Positions 1-5,833 of a DNA stretch of 8,041 bases are shown here, piece by piece. The notes below the pieces were generated by a model. The model saw nothing but the letters and a program-made list of their open reading frames with translations, was not told the DNA's origin and did not search any database. How positions within the stretch are numbered: position 1 is the first letter of the stretch; each line of letters starts with the position of its first letter. The position numbers and the translations under genes were made by a program. Source of the stretch: Candidatus Poribacteria bacterium (lineage in GTDB: Bacteria > Poribacteria > WGA-4E > WGA-3G); assembly GCA_009835515.1 (NCBI GenBank), contig VXXH01000007.1, positions 1 to 8,041 on the forward strand, written 5' to 3'.

Positions 1-599
1 AAGTGCCAGTGCCAAAAGACGGGGGACGAAGCTATGTGGACTGTCTTCGGGACAAAGCTACATTTGTGTCCTCCGCAACGCTCTTTATATGCGGGGCGGC
101 GTTTATAACAACGTTTAACTTCGTCTCCATCTTCTCTCTTTCAATAAACATAGAGAACTTTCACGTTTATTTTCTTTCTTACACCCTTTCTGTGCTTGCG
201 ATCAGGTTGTTTCTCGGCTGGGTTCCGGACAGGTACGGGAAGTGGAAAATTGCTTCTCCCTTTGTTTTCTTCCTGGGATTGAGTGTTTTCATGCTGAGTT
301 TTGTGCACGAGGTAAAACTGCTTGTTCTCTGCGGAATCATATTCGGCTGCGCGCACGGATTTGTGTATCCTTCAATATATTCAATCATAATAGAATCGAA
401 TCCGAAGGAGGCTAGGGCAAAGGCTTTTGCCATAAGCAGCGTCTCGTTCACGGGCGGCGGAATGTTAGGGTCTTTTGTTTTCGGAGTCGTCGCGGAGTTC
501 TTCGGATTCAGGACGATGTTTGTTTCAATAGCGCTTATGGTATTTCTAAGTTTCTTATTTTTCACCCGAAGTTCAGTCTTAAAGGAGCGCGAAATATGA
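1..599 (+). CDS. MFS transporter, C-terminal part (5' end outside window)
   Basis: This is the C-terminal half of a major facilitator superfamily permease of the inner membrane. Codons are in the frame beginning at base 3. The GTG there is probably an internal valine, because a full MFS protein has about 400 residues and 12 membrane helices, and only about 198 residues and roughly six helices are visible. Counting from base 3, hydrophobic segments lie near residues 24-48, 55-72, 84-101, 105-130, 143-165 and 170-188. The sequence RLFLGWVPDRYGKWK (68-82) is the typical MFS loop motif (RxxxGxxxDRxG) between the second and third helix of the second six-helix bundle. The stop codon overlaps the start of the thioesterase gene (ATGA), so the two are probably translationally coupled. 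The substrate cannot be told. Confidence 0.9.
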   Translation, partial: VPVPKDGGRSYVDCLRDKATFVSSATLFICGAAFITTFNFVSIFSLSINIENFHVYFLSYTLSVLAIRLFLGWVPDRYGKWKIASPFVFFLGLSVFMLSFVHEVKLLVLCGIIFGCAHGFVYPSIYSIIIESNPKEARAKAFAISSVSFTGGGMLGSFVFGVVAEFFGFRTMFVSIALMVFLSFLFFTRSSVLKEREI

Positions 600-988
600 G
601 CACGAAGCCCATAAGACTTCCCTCAGGTCACCCGGAGATCTTCGACACGATGAAAATAGAGATCCTGCGCATGGAAAACGGAGAGTCAGAGCTCTCCATG
701 CCGTTTCTTGAGGAATATACGCAGCACTACGGAATGCTCCACGGCGGTGCCATTTTCACGCTGGCGGATGCGGCCTGCGGAGTTGCGGTTGCCAGTGTCG
801 CAAAAGAGGGGAAAAAGTTTCTTACGTCTGGAATGAATATAAATTATCTGGAACCAATCAGGGAAGGCATTACGATTTGTCGTGCCAAAGTGCTCAGACA
901 GGGAAGAATAATGCCTGTTGAGAGCGAGGTCTGGAATTCGGGTGTTTGCGCGGCGAAAGCCAGCGCCATTTATACTCTGGTTGATTGA
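596..988 (+). CDS. PaaI-family hotdog-fold thioesterase
   Basis: The product is a 130-residue protein of the PaaI/YbgC-like hotdog thioesterase superfamily, cytosolic enzymes that hydrolyse acyl- or aryl-CoA thioesters and usually work as tetramers. The diagnostic stretch is HYGMLHGGAIFTLADAA (44-60): the HGG turn leads into the central hotdog helix, and the Asp at 58 sits where PaaI-type enzymes carry an active-site acidic residue. The later segment SGMNINYLEPIREG (78-91) matches the usual beta strand with the N-Y-L-x-P motif. Length is normal for a single-domain member. The ATG overlaps the upstream MFS stop by four bases, and GGAG at 583-586 is a plausible ribosome site. Pairing with a permease suggests uptake or detoxification of an acid, but the substrate is not shown. 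Confidence 0.9.
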   Translation: MSTKPIRLPSGHPEIFDTMKIEILRMENGESELSMPFLEEYTQHYGMLHGGAIFTLADAACGVAVASVAKEGKKFLTSGMNINYLEPIREGITICRAKVLRQGRIMPVESEVWNSGVCAAKASAIYTLVD

Positions 989-1104
989 TTCTTCTTCCTT
1001 AACTTCGATGAAATACAAAAGAAATAAAGTTGTCAAAAAAACAGGACGAAAAATTCAAAAACCGTTCGATTTAACTTGCTTGCTGCACATTCATTGCTAT
1101 CTTG

Positions 1105-1133
1105 TTGCTTGATTTGCCAATGATAGGGATAAT
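1105..1133 (+). promoter_or_regulatory. Predicted sigma70 promoter of the three-gene cassette
   Basis: TTGCTT (1105-1110) and GATAAT (1128-1133) are separated by 17 bp, which puts the transcription start near 1140, about 25 bases before the ATG at 1165. It lies in the 176-base gap 989-1164, which is AT-rich and otherwise shows no gene or convincing terminator after the thioesterase. A second -10-like TATAGT occurs at 1146-1151. This is a by-eye match only. Confidence 0.45.
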
Positions 1134-1164
1134 AATTACACCCATATAGTTAGAGATTAGTGAA

Positions 1165-1860
1165 ATGAAAGTTAGTGTAACCAGATCTGATGCGCACTAC
1201 GAAGTGGCCTTTCATCGTCCGGCCTTCAGCCGTATTGCATCGTTTTCACAGATTGTAGAACCAATTTACGACGCATTCAGTGCGGAAGTACAGATTCCTC
1301 CAGACGCGATAAAGCTAGAAAACGGAAACACTATCGCCACTGCCGGCGTCACTCTCACCTTGTTTTCTGGGTTCAGCTTGTTTGAAGCGAGGCTAGATGG
1401 ATACAAAGCACGCTTTCTTGACCTTCAATCATCGGAAGCTATTGATCAGGCCAAACGATACGCTAAGCTCTTTGAATCCGCTGTATGCGGATTCTTGGCT
1501 GATGGGATACCTGCATATTGGAGACTCATCATTCCCTCTTGGCTGACGGTTGACGGAGGTATGGACGCGGCCGAAGGGCTCATTAGAGGTCTTACTTGGC
1601 TTCCTGAGTCTCACGACCCGTTTGAAATAGGTTCGACCAAGGTAAGTTCACAAGTCAGGTTCGACTGTTTCAATACAGAAGACCTGTGGACCGTCAGGGT
1701 TACTGTGGACAAGTCGGCAATGCCGGATACGCATTTATTCTTAGAGATTTCCAGTGAGTACGTGCATGGTTCTCCTTTTAACACCCTTGATAAGCAAGCC
1801 GAACATCTTTCCATTGTATGGAACTCTGTTGTCAGTAAACTGGGTTTAGAGGGGGATTAA
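1165..1860 (+). CDS. Uncharacterised protein, first gene of a three-gene cassette
   Basis: This 231-residue protein has no signal peptide and no membrane segment, so it is probably cytosolic. I do not recognise a named family with certainty. The layout of alternating beta strands with one helix at about 92-110 (EAIDQAKRYAKLFESAVCGF), and a C-terminal part reading DLWTVRVTVDKS (173-184) then LFLEISSEY (191-199) and a final amphipathic helix (208-226), is reminiscent of the sporadically distributed TIGR04255-type proteins. That is an impression of architecture, not a match. The ATG at 1165 has only a weak purine-rich ribosome site. It is followed after 6 bp by the next gene, and a promoter is predicted just upstream. 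It is likely co-expressed with the two genes that follow, and the job is unknown. Confidence 0.75.
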   Translation: MKVSVTRSDAHYEVAFHRPAFSRIASFSQIVEPIYDAFSAEVQIPPDAIKLENGNTIATAGVTLTLFSGFSLFEARLDGYKARFLDLQSSEAIDQAKRYAKLFESAVCGFLADGIPAYWRLIIPSWLTVDGGMDAAEGLIRGLTWLPESHDPFEIGSTKVSSQVRFDCFNTEDLWTVRVTVDKSAMPDTHLFLEISSEYVHGSPFNTLDKQAEHLSIVWNSVVSKLGLEGD

Positions 1861-1866
1861 AGTTAG

Positions 1867-2586
1867 ATGTTGAATGCTTCTCCAAATTTTCCGTTGGCGT
1901 CTCCTGCATTACAACATGCAGTGACCGACGATCGCCAACAGTTGTGGGTCGATCCACAATTTGATCCCCTTAAGAATTTCAACTCGGCCCGATATTTCGA
2001 AAGCAATTGCCCTTCTGCACCTTTGCAGATAGTAACAATCACTGGTTCATACAACTTTGATTATGACAAAAGTGATTTTGTACAAACATCTGGCAATCGA
2101 TACGGTCGCAAACCAGCTGAGAGACAGTTTAGCCTGCGTATTCTATCTTCTCGCACGCTGCCCAGCCGTTTCGCTGAGGCGACCATGCCTCTTGTCGGCT
2201 TTGGACCAGCTGCTCCGGTGGCTACCACTGCGGCGTGGTTGGAAGCATCGTTAGATGAGTTGGAGGAGTGTTCCGCCTCCGCACTTGATGAAGGTTTAGA
2301 GGAGCCTTCGGAACTTGGATTGACGAAGGCTAAGAAGTTGTTAGAGACAGTCTCTAATCGCGTAACGGACCAGCCGGACATATACCTGATGGACGAGGGT
2401 AGCATAGCAATTGATTTTCGGAATCCTGGAAGCAAGAGTGGTGTTCTGTTCTTGATCGAACAAGATGGTTCTGGAGCGCTTTTCCACCGTACTAAAAACT
2501 CTAAAGGTCGGCTTCGGGTTCATGATGCGGCAGATTTGCTCCAGGAAGGTGGTTTTCTGGAACTCGAGAGGGTGGGCATTCGGTAG
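1867..2586 (+). CDS. Uncharacterised protein, second gene of the cassette
   Basis: This 239-residue soluble protein has no recognised family. It appears to have two parts. The N-terminal region (1-105) is polar and rich in N, S and P, probably with long loops, and a short hydrophobic Gly/Ala/Pro stretch follows at 107-124. The C-terminal part (125-237) has two acidic or amphipathic helices (125-143, 150-165) and then a compact beta-rich block: IYLMDEGSIAIDF (172-184), GVLFLIEQDGSGALFHR (192-208) and GRLRVHDAADLL (214-225), which looks like a small globular domain. The purine-rich GAGGGGG before the upstream stop can serve as ribosome site for the ATG at 1867. The stop codon shares one base with the GTG of the next gene, so translation is probably coupled. 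Confidence 0.75.
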   Translation: MLNASPNFPLASPALQHAVTDDRQQLWVDPQFDPLKNFNSARYFESNCPSAPLQIVTITGSYNFDYDKSDFVQTSGNRYGRKPAERQFSLRILSSRTLPSRFAEATMPLVGFGPAAPVATTAAWLEASLDELEECSASALDEGLEEPSELGLTKAKKLLETVSNRVTDQPDIYLMDEGSIAIDFRNPGSKSGVLFLIEQDGSGALFHRTKNSKGRLRVHDAADLLQEGGFLELERVGIR

Positions 2587-3056
2587 TGAACAAACAGTTG
2601 GGTGAGGAAATACCGGATTCCATAGCGAAAGAGGACAGACTCGGAAGGGAAGAGAGGTCGCAAAAAAACGCCAAGCGCTCTTTCGGCAGACTGAAAAGAG
2701 AAGGTGAGGCAAGGGCACCTGTCTCAAGATTTAATCCGCCCAAAGACAGCAATGAAATTTCAGTTAACCGAATGGATTTTGTCCCCGAAGCCACAATGGC
2801 AGAGTTGGGTATGCGGAATGCGAGTTCATCCGGGAAGTTGTTTTGGGGTTGGTATATTCTAACCGCCGGCGACGTACAGGGAGTTGGCTGTAGTGTAAAG
2901 CCGTCCCCCTCAGATGACAATCCTTATCATGCGGATATCCTAATCCCGGTAGCATTAGATGCCGAAGAAAGGCGAGATGAAGTTATCGAGTATGCAAGAG
3001 ACTTAGCATATCACGCTACGTTTCTCCCTTGGGGTGAGTGGACCAAGACTGCTTAA
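2586..3056 (+). CDS. Uncharacterised protein, third gene of the cassette (DNPYHADI motif)
   Basis: This 156-residue soluble protein is not recognised by name. The first 46 residues are highly charged (many K, R and E) and look disordered. The rest reads as one compact domain with SRFNP (47-51), EISVNRMDF (57-65), a hydrophobic strand LFWGWYILTA (85-94), the distinctive DNPYHADILIP (111-121) and a C-terminal helix EERRDEVIEYARDLAYHA (127-144). The His-Ala-Asp in the motif, together with Asp111 and His143, could make a metal-binding or catalytic site, but that is a guess. The GTG start at 2586 gives the one-base overlap with the previous stop. An ATG start within the domain would cut conserved-looking sequence, so GTG is preferred although the extreme N-terminus is uncertain. 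The gene ends the + strand block and converges on rsmE. Confidence 0.72.
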   Translation: MNKQLGEEIPDSIAKEDRLGREERSQKNAKRSFGRLKREGEARAPVSRFNPPKDSNEISVNRMDFVPEATMAELGMRNASSSGKLFWGWYILTAGDVQGVGCSVKPSPSDDNPYHADILIPVALDAEERRDEVIEYARDLAYHATFLPWGEWTKTA

Positions 3057-3075
3057 CCGGCCATATTTGCCCAAT

Positions 3076-3096
3076 GTTTGTTACGTGATAACAAGC
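3076..3096. terminator. Possible bidirectional terminator hairpin between convergent genes
   Basis: GTTTGTTA (3076-3083) pairs with TAACAAGC (3089-3096) around a 5-base loop, giving 8 bp including one G-T. It fills the 40-base gap between the stop of the third cassette gene and the stop of rsmE. There is no real T-run on either side and the stem is AT-rich, so termination is inferred mainly from position. Confidence 0.3.
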
Positions 3097-3831
3097 TTAG
3101 ATATCCCCGTAGCGGGACTGCAAAAGCGCTAGGCTTACCACTGAAGCCGTTTCCGCCCTCAGTATTCTTTCTCCAAGCCCGAGTACCGTATAGCCTTTTT
3201 CTTTTGCCAGGGTAATTTCCTGTTCCGAAAAACCTCCCTCGGGGCCTATGAAGAGATTTATCGTTCTTACGGATTTCTCGTGGGAACCCATGTAATCTCT
3301 GAGCAGTTCGCTTTGGTTTTCGTAAAGTACTATCTTCATCTCGCTTTCGTTTCTTATTTCAAGGGACCTTTGAAAATCAACCGGTTTTGAAACCGCAGGC
3401 GGCACGGTTCTTCCGCACTGCTTTGTCGATTCCCGAGCTATTTTGTTCCATCTGTCCACCTTTGCGGTTGACCTTACCTGGGTCCTTTCGGAAACTAACG
3501 GGAAAATTCCCGATACGCCGAGTTGCGTTGCCTGACTTATTATCCCGTCCATCTTGTTTCCCTTGAGAATCGCTTGGAAGAGATTCAGTTCCAGTCCAGG
3601 TTCTGTCTGCAACAGGCGGGTGCTGTAAACCTGGAGGGCGATGGTTCCAGGGGAGAGGTCCGTTATTGTGCCTTCATACTCGGTGGATTCAGCATCAAAG
3701 ACGGTTATGCGGTCCCCAGCTCCTAGTCTAAGCACTTTCGTTATATGCGTGTAGTCGCTCTCGGATATTTTTCCGCGAAGGGTTCTGTCATCTTCTGTGG
3801 ATGGCTCTTTTCTGATCGGAAATCTCGGCAT
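3097..3831 (-). CDS. rsmE: 16S rRNA (uracil1498-N3)-methyltransferase RsmE
   Basis: RsmE is a SPOUT-class (knotted) methyltransferase that uses S-adenosylmethionine to methylate N3 of U1498 in 16S rRNA of the 30S subunit. The 244-residue length is normal. An N-terminal PUA-like RNA-binding domain (about 1-72; FPIRKE, YTHITKVLRLGAGD at 27-40) precedes the SPOUT domain. In that domain, QAILKGNKMDGIISQATQLG (86-105), ESTKQCGR (134-141), LFIGPEGGFSEQE (193-205) and LGLGERILRAETA (217-229) are the family signatures; the last two form the knot that binds the cofactor. The ATG at 3831 lies 18 bases after the cobA-hemD stop, with AGAAGG as probable ribosome site, so rsmE is likely read from the cobA-hemD transcript. 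Confidence 0.96.
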   Translation of the reverse strand: MPRFPIRKEPSTEDDRTLRGKISESDYTHITKVLRLGAGDRITVFDAESTEYEGTITDLSPGTIALQVYSTRLLQTEPGLELNLFQAILKGNKMDGIISQATQLGVSGIFPLVSERTQVRSTAKVDRWNKIARESTKQCGRTVPPAVSKPVDFQRSLEIRNESEMKIVLYENQSELLRDYMGSHEKSVRTINLFIGPEGGFSEQEITLAKEKGYTVLGLGERILRAETASVVSLALLQSRYGDI

Positions 3832-3849
3832 TTCAAGGTACCTGCCTTC

Positions 3850-5361
3850 TTATGAGAGATAAAAGTCCAGGATTTTTTCTTTAAGGCTACGGGTCGTATG
3901 GATGTCAGCGGTTACCACCGGGGTAAAACCGTGGCCGAGTAGCGTCGCGGCCGTTACGGGTCCTATGCAGGCAAACCCGGTCTTGTCGAAAAGCTCTGGA
4001 TCTTCTCCAAAAAGCGAAAAGAAATTTGTTACGGTTGAGGAACTTGTGAACGTTACAAGGTCTATCTCTGCACTGGAGAATTTCATTTTTATCAGGTCAA
4101 GCTCCTGCTTTGCGTGGTCGGGAACAAGCGTTTCATAAACGCAGAGCACTTCTACTTCGGCTCCCATTCCCTGTAGCGTGTCCGGGAGAAGCTCTCTTGC
4201 CACAAGCGCTCTCGGGATAAGTATTTTTTTGCCGTCGAGATTAAGCTTTTCGGCAAGCGAGATTATTCCTTCGGCGGTATAGACTCTGGGCATGTAATCC
4301 ACTGAGAGGTTGTACTTTAGAAGTTCCTCAGAAGTTTTTTCCCCTATGGCTATTATCTTTTTGCCTTTAAGTTCCCGCGAGTCCTTTCCATGGGAAGCGA
4401 GCACATCGAAATAGTTGCTTACTCCGTTCACACTCGTGAACACGAGGAAATCATAGTCTGCGAGATTCTGTACCGAAAGTTTCTGCTCTCTGGTATTTCT
4501 TACGGGCTTTATTTCGATTGTGGGAAATTCGATGGTTTTTGCCCCGCAGGAGCCTAGAAGTTCCGCGAACTCGGATGATGCTTCCTTCTCCCTAGTTACC
4601 ATTATGGTCTTTCCGAAAAGCGGCTTTTTTTCATACCATCCTATCGCTTCTGCGAGCGAGGCCACCTCTCCGACCACTATGGTTGCCGGAGTCTGGACGT
4701 CAAGAACTCTGGTTTTTTCCGCTATGTCGGAAATGGTCCCCACGACAGATTTCTGTTCGGGTAGCGTGCCACAGGATATAACGGCAACGGGGGTAGACGC
4801 TTCCTTTCCCAGCCCAAGCAGTTTTTTCATTATGCTCTCGAGTTTGCTCAGTCCCATGAGGAACACCATCGTTTCGATCTCAGCCGGATCGTAGTCAGAA
4901 TCCTCTCCTTGGTGGTGCCCGGTAAAGACTGCGAAAGACGAATTGTAACGCCTGTGAGTAATGGGAATTCCCCCGTAAGCCGGCACCGCGGTAACGGAGC
5001 TTACTCCCGGCACAATCTCGATATCGATACCGTTTTTGACGACCTCCTCAACCTCCTCTCCTCCCCTTCCGAAAACGAACGGATCTCCTCCCTTCAGCCT
5101 TGCCACAGTTTTTCCCTCTTTTGCCCTGTTTACGAGGAGTTTGTTTATCTCTTCCTGGGATATATGAGCCTGTCCGATTGTCTTGCCGGCAAAGACAAGT
5201 TCCGCATCAGGACGGCAGAACTTAAGAATCTGCGGGTTTACAAGTGAATCGTAGATTACCACCTGTGCTTTCCCGAGCAGTTCCTTTCCCCTGAGGGTAA
5301 GAAGGCCCGCGTCGCCAGGCCCCGCGCCGATCAGATAAACCCTGCCTTTTTTTTCGCTCAT
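3850..5361 (-). CDS. cobA-hemD: Fused uroporphyrinogen-III C-methyltransferase / uroporphyrinogen-III synthase
   Basis: This 503-residue bifunctional cytosolic enzyme serves tetrapyrrole synthesis. Residues 1-242 are the CobA/SUMT methylase, which adds two methyl groups from S-adenosylmethionine to uroporphyrinogen III to give precorrin-2 for siroheme or cobalamin. Signatures are YLIGAGPGD (9-17), YDSLV (37-41), RLKGGDPFVFGRGGEE (88-103) and VPGVSSVTAVPAYGGIPIT (117-135). Residues 248-503 are HemD, which cyclises hydroxymethylbilane with inversion of ring D. HemD is poorly conserved, but VTRE (255-258), FTSVNGV (308-314), IAIGEKT (337-343), IPRA (382-385), VYETL (408-412), VTFTSSSTV (436-444) and CIGPVTA (465-471) fit its two-lobed fold. 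Such fusions are known in several anaerobic and deltaproteobacterial lineages. The hemC gene usually found beside it is not in the window; rsmE follows directly. Confidence 0.95.
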   Translation of the reverse strand: MSEKKGRVYLIGAGPGDAGLLTLRGKELLGKAQVVIYDSLVNPQILKFCRPDAELVFAGKTIGQAHISQEEINKLLVNRAKEGKTVARLKGGDPFVFGRGGEEVEEVVKNGIDIEIVPGVSSVTAVPAYGGIPITHRRYNSSFAVFTGHHQGEDSDYDPAEIETMVFLMGLSKLESIMKKLLGLGKEASTPVAVISCGTLPEQKSVVGTISDIAEKTRVLDVQTPATIVVGEVASLAEAIGWYEKKPLFGKTIMVTREKEASSEFAELLGSCGAKTIEFPTIEIKPVRNTREQKLSVQNLADYDFLVFTSVNGVSNYFDVLASHGKDSRELKGKKIIAIGEKTSEELLKYNLSVDYMPRVYTAEGIISLAEKLNLDGKKILIPRALVARELLPDTLQGMGAEVEVLCVYETLVPDHAKQELDLIKMKFSSAEIDLVTFTSSSTVTNFFSLFGEDPELFDKTGFACIGPVTAATLLGHGFTPVVTADIHTTRSLKEKILDFYLS

Positions 5362-5647
5362 GGAACTGTGGATTGCTGGGGAGAGATCTTGGAGAAATTC
5401 ACCTGTCCGTTTCTTTATATATTAAACCGCGAAGCGGAAAACGGTGCCGCGACGCTGTTTTCCGGCTATCTTTCAACCCAAATATATTATTTCTCATGGG
5501 TTGGCTCCTGTAAAATCAAGGGAAATTTATTTTGAGAGATGCCGATTAATTTTTGCTTTTGCCGGATAAAGCAGTTTCTTTCAGTCTTTCTTCAACTAGT
5601 AAAAATTTACTGAAGCCATGATAGGAGAAATGGACCCCAAAAGCAGA
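5362..5647. other. Intergenic region upstream of the divergent cobA-hemD and lipoprotein genes
   Basis: I see no gene in this stretch. It holds an AT-rich tract near 5411-5425 that could supply a -10 element for cobA-hemD on the - strand, though no convincing -35 goes with it. It also holds a 12-bp hairpin at 5435-5464, a 7-bp inverted repeat CAACCCA/TGGGTTG (5474-5480 and 5497-5503), and a small palindrome AGTAAA-AA-TTTACT (5598-5611). None is followed by a T-run on either strand. Confidence 0.6.
5435..5464. repeat. Inverted repeat / hairpin in the cobA-hemD upstream region
   Basis: CGGAAAAC (5435-5442) pairs with GTTTTCCG (5457-5464). The stem continues inward for four more pairs, including two G-T, to a 6-base loop, giving about 12 bp in total. 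A competing short hairpin CCGC-GAA-GCGG sits at 5428-5438. No T-run follows, so it is not a standard terminator. On the - strand it would fall in, or just upstream of, the cobA-hemD leader. Confidence 0.5.
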
Positions 5648-5677
5648 TTGTCTTATGCCTTCCTTCCGTGCTATAAT
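5648..5677 (+). promoter_or_regulatory. Sigma70-like promoter of the lipoprotein gene
   Basis: TTGTCT (5648-5653), an 18-bp spacer and a perfect TATAAT (5672-5677) predict a start near 5684-5685. That is exactly where the first base of the structured leader motif lies, about 150 bases before the ATG at 5834. The agreement between promoter and motif boundary supports both. Confidence 0.7.
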
Positions 5678-5684
5678 TTTAATC

Positions 5685-5793
5685 GCTAGCAGTTGGAACA
5701 GTCCGCTTGTCGGGCTTTCCGTTAAATAAAACACCCCTCTGGGGGAAATAGGCGGAGCGTCTGAAACTGTTCTGACTGCTAGCAGAGCCCGAC
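5685..5793 (+). promoter_or_regulatory. Structured pseudoknotted leader RNA motif, copy 1
   Basis: Closing helix P1 pairs 5685-5702 with 5766-5783: 18 continuous pairs, two of them adjacent G-U wobbles. Inside it, GTCGGGCT (5709-5716) pairs with AGCCCGAC (5786-5793) beyond P1, making a pseudoknot. Next comes P2 (TCCGT 5718-5722 with GCGGA 5752-5756), enclosing an A-rich internal loop (AACA on one side, AAATA on the other) and a short P3 (CCCC 5734-5737 with GGGG 5741-5744, loop TCT). A second copy with the same layout is at 7683-7792 on the other strand. Pairs in P1 and the pseudoknot differ between copies but stay complementary, while the loops stay alike. It ends 29 bases before the ribosome site of the lipoprotein gene, so it is probably a cis-acting leader (riboswitch-like, protein-bound or ribozyme). 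I recognise no known class. Confidence 0.72.
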
Positions 5794-5822
5794 GCCTACG
5801 TGTGTCGGAGATCAGAAAATTC

Positions 5823-5828
5823 AGGAGG
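5823..5828 (+). promoter_or_regulatory. Ribosome binding site of the lipoprotein gene, possibly masked by the leader
   Basis: AGGAGG lies 5 bases before the ATG at 5834 and is a full Shine-Dalgarno sequence. TCAGGA (5821-5826) is complementary, with one G-U, to TTCTGA (5770-5775) in the 3' strand of helix P1. This pairing would be exclusive with P1. Its functional meaning is inference. Confidence 0.7.
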
Positions 5829-5833
5829 ACGTT

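Noticed and set aside
918..1112. Small + strand open frame overlapping the end of the thioesterase gene
   Set aside because: It starts inside the thioesterase gene in another frame, has no ribosome site and its composition is that of a shadow frame.
2061..2920. Long - strand open frames (2061-2435, 2341-2727, 2501-2920) opposite the three-gene cassette
   Set aside because: The + strand genes are tightly packed with coupled starts and stops; the - strand frames overlap each other, lack ribosome sites and show Ser/Pro/Leu-rich shadow composition.
5685..5793. Motif copy 1 as a Rho-independent terminator or HDV-like ribozyme
   Set aside because: The long helix has a 63-base interior and no T-run follows, so it is not a terminator. 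The HDV fold needs a 7-bp P1 at the cleavage site and a P4 between P1 and P2 strands, which do not fit.
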